This document shows, piece after piece, positions 1-7,658 of a stretch of DNA of 17,613 nt. The stretch comes from Rhodobacteraceae bacterium UBA996 (GTDB lineage: Bacteria > Pseudomonadota > Alphaproteobacteria > Rhodobacterales > Rhodobacteraceae): positions 1-17,613 of the forward strand of contig DBBA01000139.1 in the NCBI GenBank assembly GCA_002291955.1, in the 5' to 3' direction. Every line of letters starts with the position of its first letter. Position 1 is the first letter of the stretch. Under the pieces are notes generated by a model, which saw only the letters and a program-made list of their open reading frames with translations, was not told the origin of the DNA and made no database searches. Both the position numbers and the translations under genes were made by a program.

Positions 1-618
1 GCCCTCACCAGAGGCTTACGACACGGCGCGATCTGGACGGAACGCCACGGCGGCACCAACGGCATCGGCACCTGCCTGGCCGAAGGGCGCACCGTCACCA
101 TCCACCGCGACCAGCACTATCTTGCCGACAACATCCGCCTGTCCTGCTCGTCCGCCCCCGTGTACGACGCGGGCGGCGCACTGGCCGCGGTCATCGACGT
201 GTCCACCGCCCGCGACGGCCTGCCCGACGCCATCGCCCAGATCATCGCCCAGACGGTCGGCGACACCGCCCGCCGGGTTGAAGCCGACCTGTTCGCCGCC
301 GCCTACCCCCGCGCGCGGATCGTCCTGGTGCCCGGCACCGACCGCGGACTTGGCGCGCTTCTGGCCGTCGATGCGGACGAACTGGTGATCGGCGCCACCC
401 GCGCGGCACGCCTGCACCTGGGCCTGACGGGCGACCTTGCCGCCGCACCCCGCCCCTTGGGCGACCTTCTGGGCCTGCCCAGCCACGACCGGGTCGAGGA
501 TGCCGAACGCGCCGTCCTGACGCGCGCACTTGCCCGGGCCGACGGCAACATCTCGGCCACGTCCCGCGCGCTCGGCCTCAGCCGCGCCACGCTGCACCGC
601 AAGCTCGGGCGGCGCTAG
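1..618 (+). CDS. GAF-Fis transcriptional regulator lacking the AAA+ domain (3' part)
   Basis: This frame is open from base 1, so the N-terminus lies outside the window; 205 residues are visible. The first ~50 residues match the end of an AcoR-type GAF sensory domain (GTNGIGTCLAEG, then CSSAPVYD and AVIDVST). A PAS-like stretch follows (LLAVDADELVIGATRAAR). The last ~35 residues are a Fis-type helix-turn-helix (RADGNISATSRALGLSRATLHRKL). In full-length AcoR-type activators an AAA+ domain with a GAFTGA loop lies between GAF and HTH. Here fewer than 40 residues separate the PAS-like region from the HTH, so the protein cannot be a canonical sigma-54 activator. Its likely role is sensing a small molecule and controlling the aldehyde dehydrogenase gene that starts 140 bp downstream. 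Family assignment is firm; ligand and mode of action are inferred. Confidence 0.85.
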   Translation, partial: ALTRGLRHGAIWTERHGGTNGIGTCLAEGRTVTIHRDQHYLADNIRLSCSSAPVYDAGGALAAVIDVSTARDGLPDAIAQIIAQTVGDTARRVEADLFAAAYPRARIVLVPGTDRGLGALLAVDADELVIGATRAARLHLGLTGDLAAAPRPLGDLLGLPSHDRVEDAERAVLTRALARADGNISATSRALGLSRATLHRKLGRR

Positions 619-637
619 ACGACAATCCCCCGGCACC

Positions 638-655
638 TGTCGCAATCCTGCGACA
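638..655. promoter_or_regulatory. Perfect inverted repeat, candidate operator of the GAF-Fis regulator
   Basis: TGTCGCA-ATCC-TGCGACA is a perfect 7-bp inverted repeat with a 4-bp spacer. It starts 20 bp after the regulator stop codon and ends 103 bp before the aldehyde dehydrogenase start. Dyad symmetry suits a dimeric Fis-type HTH. That the neighbouring regulator binds it is inference. A -24/-12 sigma-54 pair was sought here and the spacing does not fit. Confidence 0.55.
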
Positions 656-720
656 CACGGCACCCGCCGCCGTCCCCACCCGGGCTGACGGGCACGGACC
701 CCGGGCGCAGGCTGCCCCCA

Positions 721-745
721 CGGTCGCGCGAGGAACCCGCGACCG
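721..745. promoter_or_regulatory. Inverted repeat just upstream of the aldehyde dehydrogenase RBS
   Basis: CGGTCGCG and CGCGACCG form a perfect 8-bp inverted repeat with a 9-bp spacer. It ends 2 bp before the GGAGGAGAG ribosome binding site at 748-756. It shares the GTCGC/GCGAC core of the repeat at 638-655, but with N11 between the cores instead of N6. It could be a second, weaker operator or a leader hairpin affecting translation. Confidence 0.35.
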
Positions 746-758
746 GTGGAGGAGAGCC

Positions 759-2280
<1,522 letters not shown>

Positions 2281-2298
2281 CCCCCCGACCGACTGACA

Positions 2299-2327
2299 CC
2301 GTGGCGCCGGATCAACCGGCGTCACGG
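2299..2327 (+). terminator. Strong hairpin after the aldehyde dehydrogenase gene
   Basis: CCGTGGCGCCGG pairs with CCGGCGTCACGG around the loop ATCAA. The stem is 12 bp with one G-T wobble and begins 19 bp after the stop codon at 2280. No T-tract follows, so intrinsic termination is uncertain; it could instead be an mRNA 3'-end stabiliser. Confidence 0.5.
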
Positions 2328-2334
2328 GCGCCAC

Positions 2335-2478
2335 GGCCGCAACGCCATCCGCCCCGGCCGGGCGCCGTACGAAGGCCTGGCCATCGAGGCCCAGCACTGG
2401 CCCGACGCCCCGAACCAGCCGGGCTTCCCGGAGATCGAACTGCATCCCGGCGATCCGTGGGAACAGGTGACGGAGTAG
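2335..2478 (+). pseudogene. Remnant of aldose 1-epimerase (galactose mutarotase), C-terminus only
   Basis: This stretch reads GRNAIRPGRAPYEGLAIEAQ, then HWPDAPNQPGFPEIELHPGD and PWEQVTE, ending at TAG 2476-2478. The pattern 'EAQHWPDAPNxPxFPxIxLxPG' is the C-terminal signature of the galactose mutarotase (GalM) family. About 47 codons remain of a gene usually ~340 codons long. The catalytic N-terminal and central parts are absent, because the aldehyde dehydrogenase gene ends only 54 bp upstream. No start codon or RBS is visible, so it is unlikely to be expressed as a useful protein. It marks an old deletion or insertion junction. Confidence 0.7.
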
Positions 2479-2675
2479 CGAGTCGGGCGGGGGCAAAGGT
2501 GGCCTGTGCCCGTCCAAGCGCGGAGCTGACGAATGGCGGCCTTGAGCCCCAAGCAGACGGTCAGTGCCATCGCAGCGCACCTTTGCGCCCCGAGAAAACG
2601 GTTCCCAACCGTCACGTCTGTACCTTGAAGACGAGCAGCGGAGAGGAAACTCCGCTGGCCAGTGCGCGACCCGCT
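2479..2675. other. Intergenic stretch with no recognisable gene
   Basis: I see no convincing reading frame, RNA gene or strong hairpin in these ~200 bp. Third-position GC bias fades here and the base composition becomes less GC-rich than on the left. The stretch separates the mutarotase remnant from the convergent DUF4345 gene. Confidence 0.5.
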
Positions 2676-3083
2676 CTACTTGTGCAGGCTGTTTTCAGCG
2701 TTGCTTCTGCTTGCAACGAGCGCCATGACCGCAAAGATCACTTCAAAAGCAAGTACGCCCAAGTACAGGCCCACCGGCAGCCCGTCGACGGCGATGCTGA
2801 CAATCCGACCAAAGGCAAAGCCTGAGAAAAGGACGGTCACCGCCAGCAGCGACGAGGCGCGCAACCCGCGGTTTGCAAGACCGAGCAGGAAAAGCGTGGC
2901 AATCCCCAGATAAGCTCCGCCGTAGGCTGCGCGGATGATATGGTGGTGGTTGGTGCTGGTAAGCTCGATCATCGGCGCTTCCATCATCATCTGTGGCGCG
3001 ACCAGATGTAATCCGCCAACAACCAGCATCATGCAACCCGCGCCTGCGAGTGCGATTGTTCCGAGATTCTTTGATGTCATCAT
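2676..3083 (-). CDS. DUF4345 family small membrane protein
   Basis: A 135-residue protein with four predicted membrane helices: roughly residues 7-27 (IALAGAGCMMLVVGGLHLV), 47-67 (AAYGGAYLGIATLFLLGL), 73-93 (SSLLAVTVLFSGFAFGRIV) and 100-122 (VGLYLGVLAFEVIFAVMALV). The pattern 'RAAYGGAYLGIA...GFAFGR' is typical of the DUF4345 family, whose function is unknown. Two adjacent ATGs (3083 and 3080) follow GGGGAG, so either could start the protein. The frame extends upstream to 3164, but a TATAAT hexamer at 3168-3163 puts the transcript start downstream of that codon. It is divergent from the LysR gene, which is the usual arrangement for a LysR target. Confidence 0.75.
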   Translation of the reverse strand: MMTSKNLGTIALAGAGCMMLVVGGLHLVAPQMMMEAPMIELTSTNHHHIIRAAYGGAYLGIATLFLLGLANRGLRASSLLAVTVLFSGFAFGRIVSIAVDGLPVGLYLGVLAFEVIFAVMALVASRSNAENSLHK

Positions 3084-3146
3084 GCTGCTCCCCGGCGCTC
3101 GTGGATGGAGCTTCTTTCTATCAGGTGCCGAACAATCGAATAGACG

Positions 3147-3168
3147 AATGATGAAAATACTCATTATA
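3147..3168 (-). promoter_or_regulatory. Divergent promoter region between DUF4345 and lysR
   Basis: On the minus strand TATAAT, a perfect -10 hexamer, lies at 3168-3163 and points towards the DUF4345 gene. The partial palindrome AATGA-N9-TCATT at 3147-3165 overlaps it. LysR-type regulators usually bind such dyads in divergent intergenic regions, so this is the best candidate operator. No good -35 match was found, and binding by the adjacent LysR protein is inferred from position. Confidence 0.45.
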
Positions 3169-3178
3169 CACTTTGCTT

Positions 3179-4099
3179 ATGGACTTGCACCGGATCGACC
3201 TTAATCTGCTCCGCCTTGTCGAGGCGGTTCTTCGCGAAGGCTCTGCCTCGCGGGCTGCTGTTGTTTTGCGGTTGTCGCAACCGGCCGTGTCCCAAGGATT
3301 GCGCCGCGCGCGCGAGGTATTTGGCGATCCCTTGCTGGCCCGCCACGGTAACCGGCTGATACACACACCCCGCGGAGCGGCGCTGTTGCCGGAATTGCGC
3401 GCGATTTTGGACCAGGTGGAAGGGTTGCTCTCGCCCGGTCGGTTCGATCCGGCCTCAACAACGCGCGATTTTGCTATTGGCACAAGCGATCTGGGCCAGG
3501 TGCTGATCTTGCCCAAGCTTGTCGCTCGTGTCGTCCGGCAAGCACCGAACTGTCGGATCAAGGTCGTGCCGCCACCGCGGGATGCGGCCGAGGCCGAAGG
3601 GCTGGACCTGGCACTGATGGGAGCCCCTGAAACCGCGGGGCCGCTGCGCTGGCAAGTGTTGTTTCACGACCGCTTCGTGCTGATGGCACGGCGTGATCAT
3701 CCCGTGCTGGCCGGTCCACTTTCGATGGACGCTTTCCTGCAGCTACCCCAAGCCCTGGTATCGCCCCGGTCCGAAGGGTTTGAAGGGCCTGTGGATGCAG
3801 CTCTTGCGAAGCAGCGCCTGAAAAGGCGAGTGGCGGTGATGGTCCCGAGCTTCATGTCACTGGTTCCCATATTGCTTGAAAGCGATCTGATTGCGGCGGT
3901 CCCGCAGCGGTTTGCAGACTTGCCCATGGTGCGGGAAACCTGCGGACAGTGCGCCTTGCCCTTCGATGCGCCGGGCTACGCTATGAAAGTGGTCTGGCCG
4001 ATCGCGCGCGATGCCGACCCGGCAGGCCTTTGGTTGCGCAGGTTACTTGCGGGCATGCCCGAGTTGGACACGAAGCGAGGCGACGGAAGCATAGGCTAA
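3179..4099 (+). CDS. LysR family transcriptional regulator
   Basis: A 306-residue LysR-type regulator. The N-terminal winged HTH covers about residues 5-64 (HRIDLNLLRLVEAV, then ASRAAVVLRLSQPAVSQGLR and FGDPLLAR), followed by the linker helix and a periplasmic-binding-protein-like effector domain from about residue 92. I chose the ATG at 3179 because it places the usual MDLHRIDLNLL start first; a TTG two codons upstream is less likely. No good RBS precedes it, and the ATG lies just after an AT-rich tract. The gene is less GC-biased at third positions than its neighbours (many TTG, TTT and GTT codons), suggesting separate acquisition. Its target is probably the divergent DUF4345 gene. The inducer is unknown. 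Confidence 0.9.
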   Translation: MDLHRIDLNLLRLVEAVLREGSASRAAVVLRLSQPAVSQGLRRAREVFGDPLLARHGNRLIHTPRGAALLPELRAILDQVEGLLSPGRFDPASTTRDFAIGTSDLGQVLILPKLVARVVRQAPNCRIKVVPPPRDAAEAEGLDLALMGAPETAGPLRWQVLFHDRFVLMARRDHPVLAGPLSMDAFLQLPQALVSPRSEGFEGPVDAALAKQRLKRRVAVMVPSFMSLVPILLESDLIAAVPQRFADLPMVRETCGQCALPFDAPGYAMKVVWPIARDADPAGLWLRRLLAGMPELDTKRGDGSIG

Positions 4100-4170
4100 G
4101 GCTCGCGCCTCACTCTCGTTTTGGCGAGGACCATATCTTGCACGTCGTGCTATCAGGCCAATGGTGCCGC

Positions 4171-4395
4171 TTACGTTTGCCCATGCTTCGAATGTCCGCG
4201 TCGCCCCGCATTCCTGCCCCTCGGCCGATCCCCAGACGGCAGGTGACATGCCTCAGGCAGCTCGAAGCCCCCGACAGCGGGGCAGTCGTGCAGCCACCAC
4301 ATGCCGCAATCTTGCGGCCCGTCCGCGTCCTCGGCGCGCAACGCCCGCGGCACGCATGTGCCGTCCACCAAGGTTTCCAGAAGGTTGACGTGCAC
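4171..4395 (-). pseudogene. Possible coding remnant of unknown family
   Basis: From a possible GTG at 4395 this frame reads 74 codons, including VNLLETLVDGTC, RALRAEDADGPQDCGMWW and LHDCPAVGGFELPEACHLPS. Third positions are mostly G or C down to about 4230, as in real genes here, while the other frames look random. I do not recognise the family. There is no clear RBS. It may be the tail of a decayed gene or chance bias. Confidence 0.25.
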
Positions 4396-4402
4396 ACCTA
4401 TA

Positions 4403-4418
4403 TTCCAATAGTTCCAAT
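4403..4418. repeat. Tandem TTCCAAT direct repeat
   Basis: TTCCAAT-AG-TTCCAAT is an exact 7-bp direct repeat with 9-bp periodicity. It lies 9 bp upstream of the large palindrome and 135 bp before aroQ, in a locally AT-rich stretch. It may be part of the same control region. Confidence 0.35.
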
Positions 4419-4427
4419 GACTTGACC

Positions 4428-4449
4428 GTTTGTGCACATGTGCACAAAC
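4428..4449. promoter_or_regulatory. Perfect 22-bp palindrome upstream of aroQ, candidate operator
   Basis: The half-site GTTTGTGCACA is followed directly by its exact reverse complement, giving a 22-bp perfect palindrome with no spacer. It lies 104 bp before the aroQ start. Such length and symmetry strongly suggest a site for a dimeric or tetrameric repressor. The cognate regulator is not obvious: neither the LysR gene nor the GntR operator (ATATGCTAGCATAT) shares its sequence. Confidence 0.6.
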
Positions 4450-4553
4450 CGCCTCTCCCTGGGGTCGCCCCCCCGATACCGGGCTTGACCGCCCCCCGGA
4501 ACTCATGTTCCTCGGGCAGGACAGCGCCCCTCAGCTCCCGGGTTCCCCAAGCC

Positions 4554-4994
4554 GTGACGCCCCTGATCCGCATCCTGAACGGCCCGAACCTGAACCTTCT
4601 CGGCCAGCGCCAGCCCGAGATCTATGGCCGCGATACCCTCGCCGACGTGGCCCGGGACTGCCAGGCGCTGGCCGCGACGCTGGGCCTGACCACCCGGCTC
4701 GACCAGACCAACCACGAAGGCCAGCTGATCGACTGGATCCACGAATCCCGCGGGACGGCGGCGGGGATCGTCATCAACCCCGGCGCCTGGACCCACACCT
4801 CGATCGCGATCCTCGACGCCCTCAACACCTTCGACGGCCCGGTGATCGAGGTCCACATCTCGAACATCCACCGGCGCGAGGCCTTCCGCCACCACTCCTA
4901 CGTCTCGGCCCGGGCCGATGCCGTGATCGCGGGCTGCGGGGTCGAGGGGTACCGGCTCGCCCTGCGGCGGCTGGCTACGCTCCTGACCGCCTGA
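4554..4994 (+). CDS. aroQ: Type II 3-dehydroquinate dehydratase
   Basis: The enzyme interconverts 3-dehydroquinate and 3-dehydroshikimate, either in the shikimate pathway or in quinate degradation. The GTG at 4554 gives 146 residues, the normal type II length; the frame runs further upstream but without homology. Family motifs are complete: NGPNLNLLG (9-17), R19 and catalytic Y24 in the flexible lid (QRQPEIYG), QTNHEG (51-56), NPGAWTHTS (76-84), the EVHISN motif with catalytic H101, and R112. No strong RBS precedes the GTG. A 22-bp palindrome lies 104 bp upstream, and the HpaI-like aldolase starts 14 bp downstream. Tight pairing with an aldolase and an apparent operator hint at a catabolic or accessory role rather than the housekeeping enzyme, but that is inference. 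Confidence 0.92.
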   Translation: MTPLIRILNGPNLNLLGQRQPEIYGRDTLADVARDCQALAATLGLTTRLDQTNHEGQLIDWIHESRGTAAGIVINPGAWTHTSIAILDALNTFDGPVIEVHISNIHRREAFRHHSYVSARADAVIAGCGVEGYRLALRRLATLLTA

Positions 4995-5008
4995 AAGGAC
5001 CCATCGCG

Positions 5009-5773
5009 ATGGACCTGCCCCGGAACGCCTTCAAGGCCGCGCTCAAGGCGGGGCGGCTCCAGACCGGGATCTGGAACACGATCCCGGGGCCGGTGGTGAC
5101 CGAGGTGCTGGCGCTGGCCGGCTTCGACTGGGTGCTGGTCGATACCGAGCACGCCCCGGTCGAGGTGACCGACGTCCTGCCCGCCCTGCAGGTCCTCGCG
5201 GCCTACCCGGCGGTCAGCGCCCTCGTGCGGCCCGCGTGGAACGACACGGTCCTGATCAAGCGCCACCTCGACCAGGGCGCGCAGACGCTGCTGATCCCCT
5301 ACGTGGAAACCCCCGAGGCCGCCCGCGCCGCCGTGGCCGCCGTCCGCTACCCGCCCGACGGCGTGCGTGGCATCGGCGGACTGACCCGCGCCACCCGCTA
5401 CGGCCGGATCCCCGACTACGTCGCGCGCGCGGCCGACGAGATCTGTCTGCTGGTGCAGGTCGAAACCGCTCGCGCGCTGGCCGACATCGAAGCCATCGCG
5501 ACGACCCCGGGCGTGGACGGCGTGTTCATCGGCCCGGCCGACCTGTCCGCCAGCCTCGGCCATCCCGGCAACGCAGGCCACCCGGACGTGCGCACGGCCA
5601 TCGAAGGCGCCATCACGACGCTCAAGCGCCTGGGCGTCCCCTCCGGCATCCTGACCCTCGACGAGGATTTCACCCGCCGCTGCATCGAGCTTGGCGCCAC
5701 ATTCCCCGCGCTCGGGATCGACACCTCGCTTCTCGGCCGCGGCCTGCACGACCTGCGCACACGCTTTTCCTGA
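5009..5773 (+). CDS. HpcH/HpaI family class II aldolase
   Basis: A 254-residue metal-dependent pyruvate aldolase closely resembling HpaI (4-hydroxy-2-oxoheptanedioate aldolase) and related to GarL (2-dehydro-3-deoxyglucarate aldolase). Such enzymes cleave 2-keto-4-hydroxy acids to pyruvate plus an aldehyde. Visible features are DTEHAP (45-50, with the conserved His48), R74 in LVRPAWND, GAQTLLIPYVET (90-101), RYPPDGVRG (113-121), the metal ligands E152 (VQVET) and D178 (GPADLSASLG), and NAGHPDV. The ATG at 5009 follows GAAAGGA, which overlaps the aroQ stop, so the two are probably co-transcribed. The natural substrate cannot be read from sequence; 2-keto-3-deoxy sugar acids are plausible given the uronate locus nearby. 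A hairpin-rich repeat follows. Confidence 0.9.
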   Translation: MDLPRNAFKAALKAGRLQTGIWNTIPGPVVTEVLALAGFDWVLVDTEHAPVEVTDVLPALQVLAAYPAVSALVRPAWNDTVLIKRHLDQGAQTLLIPYVETPEAARAAVAAVRYPPDGVRGIGGLTRATRYGRIPDYVARAADEICLLVQVETARALADIEAIATTPGVDGVFIGPADLSASLGHPGNAGHPDVRTAIEGAITTLKRLGVPSGILTLDEDFTRRCIELGATFPALGIDTSLLGRGLHDLRTRFS

Positions 5774-5809
5774 CGACGCGCGGCGGCGACGGCCAGTCGC
5801 GGCACGGGC

Positions 5810-5884
5810 TTCATCCTCTTCCGAATACCCCGGGGGGGAGGGCCGCGCCAGCGGCCCCGGGGGGCGGCGCCCCCCGCCCTCGCC
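5810..5884. repeat. GC-rich hairpin repeat, copy A (between convergent genes)
   Basis: This element runs from TTCATCC through CCGAATACCCC and GGGGGG to GCCCCCCGCCCTCGCC. It shares both ends with copy B at 16240-16299 but carries an extra internal hairpin (GGGCCGC-GCCA-GCGGCCC, 5840-5857). A second hairpin is GGGGGGC-GGC-GCCCCCC (5859-5875). It lies between the aldolase stop and the convergent ade stop, where a bidirectional terminator would be useful. No T-tract is present. Confidence 0.6.
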
Positions 5885-5886
5885 AC

Positions 5887-7587
5887 CTACCCCGCGCCGA
5901 TGATCTCGAACCGCGTCACGTCCACCATGCCCCGGTCGGTGATCTTGAGGGCCGGGATCACCGGCAGGGCCAGGAAGGCCAGTTGAAGGAACGGCTCCTC
6001 CAGCGTCACGCCCAGTGACCGGGCGGCGGCGCGCAGGGCGATCAGGCGGGTGTGGACGGCCTCGAACGGGTCCTCGCTCATCAGGCCCGCCACGGGCAGC
6101 GGCAGTTCTGCCAGCACCACGCCGTCCCGGACCACGACGAACCCGCCCTCGATCACCGACAGCCGGTTCGCAGCCAGCGCCATGTCGGCGTAGTCCGCCC
6201 CCACCACGGCGATGTTGTGGTGGTCGTGGCAGACGGTGGAGGCGATGGCCCCCGCCTGCATCTCGAAACCGCGGACAAAGCCCGTGGCGATGTTGCCGTT
6301 TTTCCCGTGCCGCTCGATCACCGCGATGCGCATCAGGTCGCGGGCGGGGTCGGGGGCCTTGTCACCGTCCGTGATGGCGATGTCTTCGTGCAGTTGCTCG
6401 GTCAGGATCTTGCCGGGCAGGATGCCGATCACGTCGGTCGCCACCCGGTTGCCGCGGTGGCGGAAGCTGGCGGCGGTGACCTGCGGCGCCCTGACCGACC
6501 TGCGCCCCACGGGGTCGAGCGAAGGCCGCGCGGCAAAGGCCGCGTCGTCCACCACCTGGCCGCCCGCGATCACCAGCGCGGCGCGGCAGTCCGCCAGGTC
6601 GGGTAGCGCCACGATGTCGGCCCGCCGCCCCGGTGCCACCAGCCCGCGGTCGCGCAGGCCGAACGCCAGCGCCCCGGACAGGGACGCCGCCCGATAGACC
6701 GCCAGCACCGGGGACCCAAGTGCTACGAGCGTGCGGATCATGTGGTCGAGATGCCCGTGCTCGGCGATGTCCAGCGGATTGCGGTCGTCGGTGCACAGGC
6801 ACATGCCAAGCGCGGTGATGTCGGTCAGAAGCGGCTGCAGCGCCACCATGTCCTTCGACACCGACCCTTCGCGGATCAGGACCTGCATGCCGCGCTGCAG
6901 CTTCTCGCGCGCTTCCCCGGCGCTCGTCGCCTCGTGTTCCGTGCGGATGCCCGCCGCCACATAGGCATTCAGGTCGCGCCCCGACAGGAGCGGCGCATGG
7001 CCGTCGATGTGCCCGCCCTGGAACAGCGCGAGTTTCTCCATCGCGGCCGGGTCGCGGTGGATCACGCCGGGGTAGTTCATGAACTCCGCCAGCCCGATGC
7101 CCGAGGGGTGGCCGCGCAGCCCTGCGATGTCGGCGGCGGACAGCGTGGCGCCTGCGGTTTCCATGTGGGTGGACGGCACGCAGGACGACAGCTGCACCCG
7201 CAGGTCCATCAGCAGCCCTTCGGACGCGCGCTGGAACCAGCGCACCCCTTCGGCGCCCAAGACGTTCGCGATCTCGTGCGGGTCGCAGATCGCGGTGGTG
7301 ATGCCGCGCGGCGTCACGCAGCGGTCGAACTCGACGGGCGTGATCAGGCTGCTTTCGACGTGCAGGTGGGTGTCGATGAACCCGGGCACCAGCGTCAGGC
7401 CCGTGACGTCGATGATCCGCGCCCCGTCGTAGGCGGCGCCGATGCCCACGATGGTATCGCCCACGAGGGCCACATCGCCGGGGATCATGGCGCCGGTCAT
7501 CAGGTCGAAGACCTGCCCGCCGCGCAGCACGATGTCGGCGGGCACGTCCCCGCGCCCTGCCGCGATCCGCCGTTCCAGTCCGGCCAT
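5887..7587 (-). CDS. ade: Adenine deaminase
   Basis: A 566-residue cytoplasmic amidohydrolase that deaminates adenine to hypoxanthine and ammonia in purine salvage. Metal-site and family motifs appear in order: PGFIDTHLHVESS (68-80; H74, H76), CDPHEIANVLG (101-111), SCVPSTHMETAGA (135-147), HIDGHAP (193-199), EHEATS (218-223), REGSVSKD (239-246), CTDDRNPLDI (265-274), and the C-terminal CHDHHNIAVVGAD. Length is close to the ~580-590 usual for the family. I chose the ATG at 7587 because GGAGGG lies just upstream and MAGLERR fits a normal N-terminus; the frame itself stays open far upstream, inside the glycosyltransferase gene. It lies 71 bp downstream of that gene and may be co-transcribed, though no functional link is evident. 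Confidence 0.95.
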   Translation of the reverse strand: MAGLERRIAAGRGDVPADIVLRGGQVFDLMTGAMIPGDVALVGDTIVGIGAAYDGARIIDVTGLTLVPGFIDTHLHVESSLITPVEFDRCVTPRGITTAICDPHEIANVLGAEGVRWFQRASEGLLMDLRVQLSSCVPSTHMETAGATLSAADIAGLRGHPSGIGLAEFMNYPGVIHRDPAAMEKLALFQGGHIDGHAPLLSGRDLNAYVAAGIRTEHEATSAGEAREKLQRGMQVLIREGSVSKDMVALQPLLTDITALGMCLCTDDRNPLDIAEHGHLDHMIRTLVALGSPVLAVYRAASLSGALAFGLRDRGLVAPGRRADIVALPDLADCRAALVIAGGQVVDDAAFAARPSLDPVGRRSVRAPQVTAASFRHRGNRVATDVIGILPGKILTEQLHEDIAITDGDKAPDPARDLMRIAVIERHGKNGNIATGFVRGFEMQAGAIASTVCHDHHNIAVVGADYADMALAANRLSVIEGGFVVVRDGVVLAELPLPVAGLMSEDPFEAVHTRLIALRAAARSLGVTLEEPFLQLAFLALPVIPALKITDRGMVDVTRFEIIGAG

Positions 7588-7658
7588 GGCCAGCGCCCTC
7601 CGTTGCCCGTCGCGGGCGGCAGCTTCGCGCCGCCGCCCGGGATGGGCAAGGGCCGCGG

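Noticed and set aside
632..645. Possible sigma-54 promoter (GGCAC...GC) before exaC
   Set aside because: The GG and GC doublets are 10 bp apart instead of the required 12, and the TGGCAC/TTGCA context is poor.
4422..4553. Upstream extension of the aroQ frame from TTG 4422
   Set aside because: It runs through the palindrome, has no homology to AroQ, and would add 44 residues to an enzyme already of normal length from GTG 4554.
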